Assembly (NCBI RefSeq): GCF_019740355.2
Contig: NZ_CP091819.1
Location: 2,046,001-2,110,000, forward strand
DNA: 64,000 nt
Reading direction: 5' to 3'
Source: Paracrocinitomix mangrovi
Lineage (GTDB): Bacteria; Bacteroidota; Bacteroidia; Flavobacteriales_D; Crocinitomicaceae
In this document: one piece after another, positions 8,499 to 12,879 of the stretch
Layout: each line of letters starts with the position of its first letter
Position numbering within the stretch: the first letter of the stretch is position 1
Made by a program: the position numbers and the translations under genes
The notes under the pieces: model-generated
What the model was told of the DNA's origin: nothing
Database searches by the model: none
The model's input: only the letters and a program-made list of their open reading frames with translations

Positions 8499-8572
8499 AG
8501 CGCAGTGGAGCAGATGGTCAGCTCGGGAGACTCATATTCTCCAGGTCGTGGGTTCGATTCCCACCTGCGCCA
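8499..8572 (+). tRNA. tRNA-Met(CAT), A1-C72 mismatch
   Basis: Acceptor AGCGCAG/CTGCGCC leaves the first pair as A-C, anticodon stem GGAGA/TCTCC with loop CTCATAT, T arm GTGGG-TTCGATT-CCCAC. The stem lacks the three G-C pairs of initiators, so elongator Met is favoured; the unpaired 1-72 position is initiator-like. A lysidine-modified Ile tRNA cannot be excluded, but a separate Ile(TAT) exists in array 2. Confidence 0.82.
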
Positions 8573-8621
8573 CTATCTTATAAAATGCGTCAAGGATATA
8601 ATGGGCGCAAAGATGAAAAAT

Positions 8622-8694
8622 GCAGTAGTAGCTCCAATGTTAGAGCGTCTGGTTTCCACCCAGAGGGTTGTCGGTTCGAGTCCGTCCTGCTGCA
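8622..8694 (+). tRNA. tRNA-Gly(TCC)
   Basis: Acceptor GCAGTAG/CTGCTGC, D stem GCTC/GAGC, anticodon stem TCTGG/CCAGA with loop TTTCCAC, T arm GTCGG-TTCGAGT-CCGTC, discriminator A. The D loop CAATGTTA lacks the conserved GG pair. Confidence 0.88.
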
Positions 8695-8699
8695 CAAAT

Positions 8700-8772
8700 T
8701 GGGATATAGCTCAGTGGTAAGAGCGCTTGTTTTACACGCAAGAAGTCGGGAGTTCGACTCTCTCTATCCCAA
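8700..8772 (+). tRNA. tRNA-Val(TAC)
   Basis: Acceptor TGGGATA/TATCCCA, D arm TAGCTCAGTGGTAAGAGC, anticodon stem CTTGT/GCAAG with loop TTTACAC, T loop TTCGACT, discriminator A. CCA is not encoded. Confidence 0.92.
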
Positions 8773-8778
8773 CTATAT

Positions 8779-8854
8779 GCAGTAGTAGCTTAACAGGTTG
8801 AGCACCGCTCTTTTAAAGCGGGGGTAGTAGGTTCGAGCCCTACGTACTGCACCA
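8779..8854 (+). tRNA. tRNA-Lys(TTT)
   Basis: Acceptor GCAGTAG/GTACTGC with a G-G mismatch at the last pair (7-66), anticodon stem CCGCT/AGCGG with loop CTTTTAA, T arm GTAGG-TTCGAGC-CCTAC, discriminator A and encoded CCA. Its first seven bases match those of the neighbouring tRNA-Gly. Confidence 0.9.
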
Positions 8855-8865
8855 GGATCCAAACG

Positions 8866-9015
8866 AGGGTCTAAAAATGCTAAATAGTGGTAATACAATA
8901 CCTGATGAGTGTTTATAATACACCATGGTGTGGAACTAATAAGTATCCATATGCCGATTGTCTTATACACGTTTAGTCGCGCATAAAGTCGAAGGTTCGA
9001 TTCCTTCTTCGTCTG
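8866..9015 (+). pseudogene. Degenerate or interrupted tRNA-like segment
   Basis: The 3' end is a good T arm (GAAGG-TTCGATT-CCTTC at 8991-9007) plus an acceptor-like strand TTCGTCT and discriminator G. A weak 5' partner AAACGAG lies 150 bases upstream (one mismatch, one G-U). Between them are GGTA/TACC and GTGT/ACAC hairpins and a 12-base palindrome ACACCATGGTGT, but no proper cloverleaf. An ATGCTAA string near 8880 could be a relic of a Ser(GCT) anticodon loop. The boundaries are uncertain. Confidence 0.4.
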
Positions 9016-9018
9016 CTA

Positions 9019-9080
9019 AGATGAATAGCTCAGTTGGTTAGAGCATATGCTTCAGCATGGGTTCGACTCCCATCACGAAT
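9019..9080 (+). pseudogene. tRNA-like chimera lacking a normal anticodon arm
   Basis: A canonical D arm (TAGCTCAGTTGGTTAGAGC) is followed by a 4-bp mini-hairpin ATGC-TTCA-GCAT and directly by a canonical T arm (ATGGG-TTCGACT-CCCAT). The flanking strands AGATGAA and CACGAAT do not pair. This looks like a deletion product or the fused halves of two tRNAs. Confidence 0.5.
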
Positions 9081-9083
9081 TAC

Positions 9084-9127
9084 GCTCGTGTAGCTCAGTG
9101 GTAGAGCACCTGACCGTTAATCAGGGT
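9084..9127 (+). pseudogene. 5' half of a tRNA-Asn(GTT)
   Basis: Acceptor-like GCTCGTG, D arm TAGCTCAGTGGTAGAGC and anticodon arm CCTGA-CCGTTAA-TCAGG (anticodon GTT) are intact. There is no T arm or 3' acceptor strand downstream; a long structured segment follows instead. Five bases of its acceptor can pair with the orphan 3' strand CACGA at 9074-9078 just upstream, as would happen in a permuted tRNA. Confidence 0.55.
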
Positions 9128-9129
9128 AA

Positions 9130-9447
9130 ATAATCAGACTAAAAATCTGGTTTTATCAAAAGCTGGTCACTTTTAAAAAAGACCGACTTAAACAAGGTGA
9201 CGCAAGTCTGTTGCGCTATTGAGTCCTTTGCTTGTCAAAGGAACATCCAATTACAATACAGCTTTGTCGGAACCTTGGAACTTAAGCTGACATTGTGAAA
9301 GATCATCAAAGAGATATTGGCAGTTGTTTGAACCGAAATTTTTAAACGCTTCTCTCCGCTCCCAATTGAACAGCGACAATCAACCTCAATGCTCACCTTT
9401 GGTTCCCGCTTCGTGGAAGTGACTTGATTGCCTTGTTTATTTTTTTA
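9130..9447 (+). ncRNA. Candidate ~310-base structured RNA
   Basis: No reading frame, but dense pairing. AATCAGA/TCTGGTT (9132, 9146); AAGCTGGTC with GACCGACTT (9160, 9181; one mismatch); CGCAA/TTGCG (9201, 9211); TCCTTTG/CAAAGGA (9224, 9236); ACAAT and CAGCTT with AAGCTG and ATTGT (9253-9296); and CAATCAA/TTGATTG (9377, 9424), followed by a T-rich stretch at 9434-9447 that could end transcription. It fuses to the tRNA-Asn 5' half and precedes the slipin gene. Large ornate RNAs such as GOLLD and ROOL also sit beside tRNA clusters, but I see no specific match to either. Confidence 0.5.
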
Positions 9448-9468
9448 AAATAATAAAACTGAAATAAA

Positions 9469-9504
9469 TCCCGAATGAGCGCCTCGGGAATGGATTGTGG
9501 CGCT
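9469..9504 (+). promoter_or_regulatory. H-type pseudoknot upstream of the slipin gene
   Basis: Stem 1 is TCCCGA (9469-9474) with TCGGGA (9484-9489). Stem 2 is AGCGCC (9478-9483) with GGCGCT (9499-9504). The loops are three, zero and nine bases, the classical H-type geometry. It ends 27 bases before the slipin ATG, so it could be a riboswitch-like or protein-bound control element, or the 3' cap of the upstream RNA. Confidence 0.55.
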
Positions 9505-9531
9505 TTGAATTAGTAATAAAAAACCAAAACA

Positions 9532-10635
9532 ATGCCTTACGTAACAATTAAAGAAGGAACAATTGGAATGGTATTCATGAAAGATAAATTCGAAAGATTT
9601 ATCGAAGCTGGTGAACACAGAGTGAAATACAAAGAAATTGTAAGAACTTATGATCTCTTTAGCAAATTTGAATCACCAATTCACTTGGATCTCTTACTTA
9701 AGAACAAGGATGTAAAAGAAAAATTAATCCTGGTAGAAGTAAGAGAAAACGAGATCGCGCTTCAGTATGAAAAAAGATTTCTGAAAGCGGTTTTGAGAAC
9801 AGGGATTCACACTTTCTGGAAAGGTGAGGTTGATTACGAGTTCAAAGTAATCGACTTGACCAGCACCGAAGAAATTACGGATCTGGATACAAACATTTTA
9901 TACACTTCATTCCTGGCTCCTTTTGTGAGACAACATGTAGTGGAAGCATTCCAAAAAGGATTACTGTTTGTAGACGGTGAATTCGTAAGAGTAATCGGAC
10001 CAGGAACTTACAAGTTCTGGAAGAACTCTGTTCCGATCACCATGTCAAAAGTGGATACACGTCAGCAACAACTGGAAATCTCTGGTCAGGAAATCCTGAC
10101 GAAAGATAAAGCTGCACTGAGAGTGAACTTTTATGTACACTACCAGGTTGCAGATATCAAATTAGCGATCATGGAAAACAAAAACTTTGTTGACCAATTG
10201 TATATGCTAATGCAGTTTGCACTTCGTGAATTCATTGGAACGTTGAGCCTGGATGAATTACTGGAGAAAAAAGATGAGATTGGAACATATATCTTGTCAA
10301 ATTTCAAAGACAAAGTAAAAAGTCTGGGAGTAGAACTATTCAACGCAGGTATCCGTGATGTGATCCTACCTGGAGAAGTGAAAGAAATCATGAACCAGGT
10401 GTTGGTTGCTCAAAAAAGAGCACAGGCAAACATCATTACACGTAGAGAGGAAACTGCCTCAACACGTAGCCTGCTGAACACAGCAAAATTAATGGAAGAC
10501 AACGGAATGTTGTTCAAATTAAAAGAGATGGAGTACATTGAAAAGATCGCCGAAAAAATTGGAGAGATCACAGTAAGTGGAAACGGAAATGCTGTAGAAC
10601 AGTTAAAGGAGATTTTCACTCCAAACAAAAAATAA
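9532..10635 (+). CDS. Slipin / SPFH-domain protein, soluble form
   Basis: 367 residues starting MPYVTIKEGTIGMVF. Two slipin N-terminal-type repeats are visible (MKDKFERFIEAGEHRVKY near residue 16; DGEFVRVIGPGTYKFWKN near residue 149), followed by an SPFH domain and an alpha-helical coiled C-terminus (VLVAQKRAQANIITRREETA). There is no membrane helix or signal peptide, unlike many slipins, so it probably acts in the cytoplasm or peripherally. Family knowledge: slipin genes are recurrent partners of RtcB in RNA-repair loci. It is the only protein gene in the unit that starts at the 7533 promoter and ends at the 10671 terminator, and a pseudoknot lies just upstream. Confidence 0.88.
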   Translation: MPYVTIKEGTIGMVFMKDKFERFIEAGEHRVKYKEIVRTYDLFSKFESPIHLDLLLKNKDVKEKLILVEVRENEIALQYEKRFLKAVLRTGIHTFWKGEVDYEFKVIDLTSTEEITDLDTNILYTSFLAPFVRQHVVEAFQKGLLFVDGEFVRVIGPGTYKFWKNSVPITMSKVDTRQQQLEISGQEILTKDKAALRVNFYVHYQVADIKLAIMENKNFVDQLYMLMQFALREFIGTLSLDELLEKKDEIGTYILSNFKDKVKSLGVELFNAGIRDVILPGEVKEIMNQVLVAQKRAQANIITRREETASTRSLLNTAKLMEDNGMLFKLKEMEYIEKIAEKIGEITVSGNGNAVEQLKEIFTPNKK

Positions 10636-10671
10636 AAAATCCGTCAGATAGCAATATTTGACGGATTTTTT
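10635..10671 (+). terminator. Rho-independent terminator after slipin
   Basis: AAAAATCCGTCA pairs with TGACGGATTTTT around a 12-base loop and ends in T residues. It starts at the slipin stop codon and separates this unit from the next island promoter. Confidence 0.9.
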
Positions 10672-10676
10672 ATTTC

Positions 10677-10712
10677 TACGCAAATTAACTGCGTATATCA
10701 AGGTTTTCTTTG
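10677..10712 (+). promoter_or_regulatory. Island promoter 2, upstream of the small unknown gene
   Basis: TACGCA (10677), seven bases, TGCGTA (10690), nine bases, TTTCTTTG (10705-10712). This copy has a perfect palindrome. The predicted transcription start falls at or next to the ATG at 10720. Confidence 0.75.
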
Positions 10713-10719
10713 TTTCATT

Positions 10720-10812
10720 ATGAAACATTTCTTGAATAGCCTTACCAGACTTTTGTTTCTTGCATGTGCATTATATGCCTTTATATTGTGCTTTATTAGT
10801 TCATGGTGGTAA
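10720..10812 (+). CDS. 30-residue hydrophobic peptide or split N-terminus of the next gene
   Basis: ATG at 10720, eight bases after the -7 box, begins MKHFLNSLTRLLFLACALYA, a single membrane-type segment, and ends with TAA at 10810. The next gene lies in the same frame with no other stop between, so this may be the true N-terminus cut off by a nonsense codon, or a leaderless small membrane peptide. Coding status is uncertain. Confidence 0.35.
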   Translation: MKHFLNSLTRLLFLACALYAFILCFISSWW

Positions 10813-10866
10813 ATCCTAATCTTAATCTTCATTATTTTTATTTGTCTTAATCAAGCAGACAAACAA

Positions 10867-11232
10867 TTGAGAATTATAGAAAGAAGAACTTTTTACAAAA
10901 ATTTCAGCAAGAAAATTCTCTTCATCATTCCAGGACAAAGGCAAAGACATAATACTCTAAAGAAAAATATCCTGCCATTTATTGATGATGAAATTGAGAT
11001 ACTTGAACTAACAGAAGGAAATGTTATAATAGATAATTTCAGCAGATTCCTGGTAGATGAAACTTTAGGATCAAAAGGAGGATTTCCAAGATTAGTTTAT
11101 TTAGACAATAACAAAGTAGAAACGATCTATTTAAAGATCAGTTTCTCAACTATGGTAAAAGAAAACAAAAATCATTATGACTTTATAAACCTTGTAAACC
11201 AAGAAGTTAATAAAATAAAAAACAATTTTTAA
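10867..11232 (+). CDS. Small protein of unknown function in the RNA-repair island
   Basis: 121 residues if read from the TTG at 10867 (MRIIERRTFYKNFSKK). The frame is open back to 10813 and encodes a hydrophobic stretch (ILILIFIIFICL), so translation from a non-standard codon further upstream would give a membrane-anchored form. The N-terminal half is basic and the whole is rich in Ile, Asn and Lys. No motif is recognised. It is controlled by island promoter 2 and so belongs to the same regulon as rtcB. The start is unresolved, and the gene may be broken at 10810. Confidence 0.55.
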   Translation: MRIIERRTFYKNFSKKILFIIPGQRQRHNTLKKNILPFIDDEIEILELTEGNVIIDNFSRFLVDETLGSKGGFPRLVYLDNNKVETIYLKISFSTMVKENKNHYDFINLVNQEVNKIKNNF

Positions 11233-11246
11233 AAAAATATTACATC

Positions 11247-11282
11247 TACGCAAAAAGACTGCACACAAGGTTATTTACTTTG
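11247..11282 (+). promoter_or_regulatory. Island promoter 3, drives leader ORF and tRNA array 2
   Basis: TACGCA (11247), seven bases, TGCACA (11260), nine bases, TTACTTTG (11275-11282). The right half-site differs by one base from the others. Confidence 0.72.
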
Positions 11283-11303
11283 AATCATCATTAAAAACAA
11301 AGG

Positions 11304-11342
11304 CCCTCGTCTGTACAAAAAAATGAAAACTACAGACGAGGG
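11304..11342 (+). promoter_or_regulatory. Perfect 12-bp leader hairpin
   Basis: CCCTCGTCTGTA (11304-11315) pairs with TACAGACGAGGG (11331-11342) around a 15-base loop, about 15 bases after the expected transcription start. A 7-codon mini-ORF starts in the loop (ATG at 11323, MKTTDEG). It ends 16 bases before the leader ORF at 11359. Confidence 0.6.
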
Positions 11343-11358
11343 GTAAAGGAAGAAAAAA

Positions 11359-11469
11359 ATGGTATTAGAAAACATACATATTATTCATTTAAACGAGCAG
11401 CTTCAATTGCGCGATCCGGAACTTCAACCGAATTGTGATCTAATTGAATATGGTAAAACTCAGGAATAA
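11359..11469 (+). CDS. 36-residue leader peptide before tRNA array 2
   Basis: ATG at 11359, preceded by GGAAG; sequence begins MVLENIHIIHLNEQLQLRDP and ends with TAA at 11467. It is rich in Leu, Ile, Glu and Gln. It lies between a 12-bp hairpin and a terminator directly before the first tRNA of array 2, an arrangement typical of transcription attenuation. It could equally be a small functional protein. No homologue is recognised. Confidence 0.5.
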   Translation: MVLENIHIIHLNEQLQLRDPELQPNCDLIEYGKTQE

Positions 11470-11494
11470 AAGTATGTCTATATATATGCTTTTG

Positions 11495-11529
11495 AAAGCC
11501 TTCCTGAGAATGATCGGGAAGGCTTTTTT
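11495..11529 (+). terminator. Terminator or attenuator ahead of tRNA array 2
   Basis: AAAGCCTTCC (11495-11504) pairs with GGAAGGCTTT (11517-11526), then T residues. It ends five bases before tRNA-Pro, and no other promoter fits in between, so read-through must be possible if array 2 is expressed. Confidence 0.7.
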
Positions 11530-11533
11530 ACAT

Positions 11534-11610
11534 CTAGGGGGATAACGGTGGTTTTGTTTACCCGACTTGGAATCGGGAGGTCGCAGGTTCGAATCCTGCC
11601 CCTTAGACCA
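11534..11610 (+). tRNA. tRNA-Pro(TGG)
   Basis: Acceptor CTAGGGG/CCCTTAG, anticodon stem CCCGA/TCGGG with loop CTTGGAA, T arm GCAGG-TTCGAAT-CCTGC, discriminator A, encoded CCA. The D arm is weak (AAC/GTT) and position 8 is G instead of U. Confidence 0.88.
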
Positions 11611-11613
11611 GCG

Positions 11614-11713
11614 AATAGAAGTGTGACGAGATTTGAGCAGATCAAAGAAACAAGCTTTCTTGATTTCTTCGGAAGCGAAAATCACATGTTGCGCAGCAAC
11701 ATACACCTCTATT
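11614..11713 (+). ncRNA. Structured RNA element, copy 2
   Basis: The closing stem AATAGAAGTGT/ACACCTCTATT (11614-11624, 11703-11713; one mismatch) replaces the different stem of copy 1 while keeping the fold. Inner hairpins: GAT/ATC, GAAACAAG with CTTGATTTC (11647, 11659) and ATGTTG/CAACAT (11686, 11697). Shared unpaired strings include GAGATTTGAG. As in copy 1, similarity runs on past the stem (GGGATCA at 11741). Like copy 1 it lies between two tRNA genes. Confidence 0.65.
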
Positions 11714-11766
11714 ATGACCTTGGGAAGGAAGGGATCATAAAACAATCCTACTTCAAGGTTAAAAAC

Positions 11767-11841
11767 GGTCTCGTGGTTCAACGGCGAGAATATCCGATTG
11801 TCTATCGGAAGATGAGGGTTCGATTCCCTCCGGGACCGCCA
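11767..11841 (+). tRNA. tRNA-Asp(GTC)
   Basis: Acceptor GGTCTCG/CGGGACC, anticodon stem TCCGA/TCGGA with loop TTGTCTA, T arm GAGGG-TTCGATT-CCCTC, discriminator G, encoded CCA. Confidence 0.93.
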
Positions 11842-11867
11842 TTTTTTTTTATAAAAAGAGTGCAAAC

Positions 11868-11939
11868 GGAAGCATAGCTCAATGGTAGAGCTACTCCCTG
11901 TTAAGGAGAAGGTTGTTGGTTCGAATCCAGCTGTTTCCG
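11868..11939 (+). tRNA. tRNA-Asn(GTT)
   Basis: Acceptor GGAAGCA/TGTTTCC, D arm TAGCTCAATGGTAGAGC, anticodon loop CTGTTAA, T arm GTTGG-TTCGAAT-CCAGC, discriminator G. The outermost anticodon pair is A-A (27-43). A complete Asn gene here means the 5' half at 9084 is not the only Asn copy. Confidence 0.9.
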
Positions 11940-11942
11940 CAA

Positions 11943-12014
11943 GCCGAAGAGAGAACGGTGGTTGTTCATCCCCGTCGTGGGGGAAGGTCGTAGGTTCGAA
12001 TCCTACTTTTCGGC
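11943..12014 (+). tRNA. tRNA-like with His-type acceptor and six-base anticodon loop
   Basis: G at -1 can pair with C73 around acceptor CCGAAGA/TTTTCGG, the identity mark of tRNA-His. The D stem is GAAC/GTTC and the T arm GTAGG-TTCGAAT-CCTAC. The anticodon stem TCCCC/GGGGA closes a loop of only six bases, GTCGTG. A seven-base loop can be drawn at the cost of a C-A mismatch and would give CGT. GTG is present but without U33, so decoding is doubtful. Confidence 0.65.
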
Positions 12015-12019
12015 CAATT

Positions 12020-12093
12020 TGCCCGGTGGTCTAGCGGTCTAGGACGCCTCCCTTTCAAGGAGGAAATCGCGGGTTCAAATCCCGTCCGGGTGA
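12020..12093 (+). tRNA. tRNA-Glu(TTC)
   Basis: Acceptor TGCCCGG/CCGGGTG ends in two wobble pairs, anticodon stem CCTCC/GGAGG with loop CTTTCAA, T arm GCGGG-TTCAAAT-CCCGT, discriminator A. CCA is not encoded. Confidence 0.9.
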
Positions 12094-12146
12094 CAAATGA
12101 TCGAACGAAATTCAAGCTCGGTTGAAAATGAGTGAGATCCAAATTT

Positions 12147-12220
12147 GCGCCTATAGCCCAATCGGCAGAGGCATCAGGCTTAAACCCTGTTCAGTGCTGG
12201 TTCGAATCCAGCTAGGTGCA
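12147..12220 (+). tRNA. tRNA-Leu(TAA), short variable arm
   Basis: Acceptor GCGCCTA/TAGGTGC, D arm TAGCCCAATCGGCAGAGGC, anticodon loop CTTAAAC, T arm GCTGG-TTCGAAT-CCAGC, discriminator A. The variable region is five bases, whereas standard bacterial Leu tRNAs have a long arm. The pair 27-43 is T-T. Confidence 0.85.
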
Positions 12221-12225
12221 CAAAT

Positions 12226-12297
12226 AGAAATGTAGTTCAACGGACAGAACGTTTGGCTACGAACCAAAAGATGAGGGTTCGAATCCTTCCATTTCTA
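12226..12297 (+). tRNA. tRNA-Arg(ACG)
   Basis: Acceptor AGAAATG/CATTTCT, anticodon stem TTTGG/CCAAA with loop CTACGAA, T arm GAGGG-TTCGAAT-CCTTC, discriminator A. The A34 would need conversion to inosine by TadA to read the CGN box. Confidence 0.92.
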
Positions 12298-12303
12298 CAA
12301 AAT

Positions 12304-12377
12304 AGGCCTGTAGCCCAATCGGCAGAGGCGGCGGTCTTAGAAACCGTAAAGTGTGAGTTCGAATCTCACCAGGCCTA
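12304..12377 (+). tRNA. tRNA-Leu(TAG), short variable arm
   Basis: Acceptor AGGCCTG/CAGGCCT, same D arm as the other Leu tRNA (TAGCCCAATCGGCAGAGGC), anticodon stem GCGGT/ACCGT with loop CTTAGAA, five-base variable region, T arm GTGAG-TTCGAAT-CTCAC, discriminator A. Confidence 0.88.
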
Positions 12378-12382
12378 CTAAT

Positions 12383-12454
12383 GGTGTTTTTAGTTTATGC
12401 GGTAAAATACCTCACTGTGAATGAGGAGAACAGGGTTCGAGCCCCGAAAACACC
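12383..12454 (+). tRNA. tRNA-His(GTG), defective T stem
   Basis: G-1 with C73, acceptor GTGTTTT/AAAACAC, anticodon stem CCTCA/TGAGG with loop CTGTGAA (anticodon GTG). The T stem CAGGG/CCCGA pairs in only three positions or is one base short, depending on the register of the acceptor. Confidence 0.82.
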
Positions 12455-12529
12455 CAAGCATTTACAAAATGAGAATTCAGATTAAAGAGTAAAATGAAAA
12501 ATGCAATTAAAACATGGCTCAGAAAGGAG

Positions 12530-12569
12530 AAAAGAGAGGTGTGTGATGATAAAGTTCTACCTCTCTTTT
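12530..12569 (+). other. 11-bp inverted repeat between tRNA genes
   Basis: AAAAGAGAGGT (12530-12540) pairs perfectly with ACCTCTCTTTT (12559-12569) around 18 bases, ending in four T. It could be a weak internal terminator or a processing site six bases before tRNA-Gln. Confidence 0.5.
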
Positions 12570-12574
12570 ATAAT

Positions 12575-12645
12575 TGCCTGGTCGTCTAGCGGCAGGACAC
12601 TTCACTTTGACTGAAGAGACGCTGGTTCGATCCCAGCCCGGGCAA
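12575..12645 (+). tRNA. tRNA-Gln(TTG)
   Basis: Acceptor TGCCTGG/CCGGGCA, anticodon stem CTTCA/TGAAG with loop CTTTGAC, T arm GCTGG-TTCGATC-CCAGC, discriminator A. CCA is not encoded. Confidence 0.92.
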
Positions 12646-12725
12646 CTATGATCAAAGAGTGAATGATGAATGAGAATAATGTGTTTAGAGCTCCATAATC
12701 TGCATTCTTTCTCATTGTGAAAACG

Positions 12726-12797
12726 TGCTGATAGCTTAGCGGTAAAGCATCTGTCTGATACGCAGAAGACCGGAGGTTCGATCCCTTCTCAGCACAC
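12726..12797 (+). tRNA. tRNA-Ile(GAT)
   Basis: Acceptor GTGCTGA/TCAGCAC, D arm TAGCTTAGCGGTAAAGC, anticodon stem TCTGT/GCAGA with loop CTGATAC, T arm GGAGG-TTCGATC-CCTTC, discriminator A. Confidence 0.92.
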
Positions 12798-12803
12798 AAC
12801 AAC

Positions 12804-12874
12804 TACATGTGGCCGAATGGTTAGGCAACTGTCTGCAAAACAGTCTTATGTCAGTTCAAATCTGACCGTGAAGT
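12804..12874 (+). tRNA. tRNA-Cys(GCA)
   Basis: Acceptor CTACATG/CGTGAAG with an A-A mismatch (3-70), anticodon stem ACTGT/ACAGT with loop CTGCAAA, T arm GTCAG-TTCAAAT-CTGAC, discriminator T as expected for Cys. Confidence 0.88.
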
Positions 12875-12879
12875 CAAAC

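Noticed and set aside
8505-8785. Two overlapping frames on the + strand
   Set aside because: They read through tRNA-Met, Gly and Val genes.
9127-9531. Group I intron in the tRNA-Asn anticodon region
   Set aside because: The break is after the anticodon arm, no P/Q/R/S core or P7 motif is visible, and no 3' exon follows.
9084-9531. tmRNA
   Set aside because: There is no 3' tRNA-like half with a T arm and CCA end, and no tag-peptide frame ending in ALAA.
11440-11877. 141-codon - strand and 109-codon + strand frames
   Set aside because: They are translations of tRNA-Pro, tRNA-Asp and the structured RNA (strings such as GQDSNLRPPDSKSG are typical tRNA artefacts).
7871-12570. CRISPR array
   Set aside because: The repeated T-arm strings (GGTTCGAATCC type) belong to tRNA genes; there is no constant repeat with regular spacers and no cas gene.
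12602-12802. 66-codon frame on the - strand
   Set aside because: It is antisense to tRNA-Gln and tRNA-Ile.
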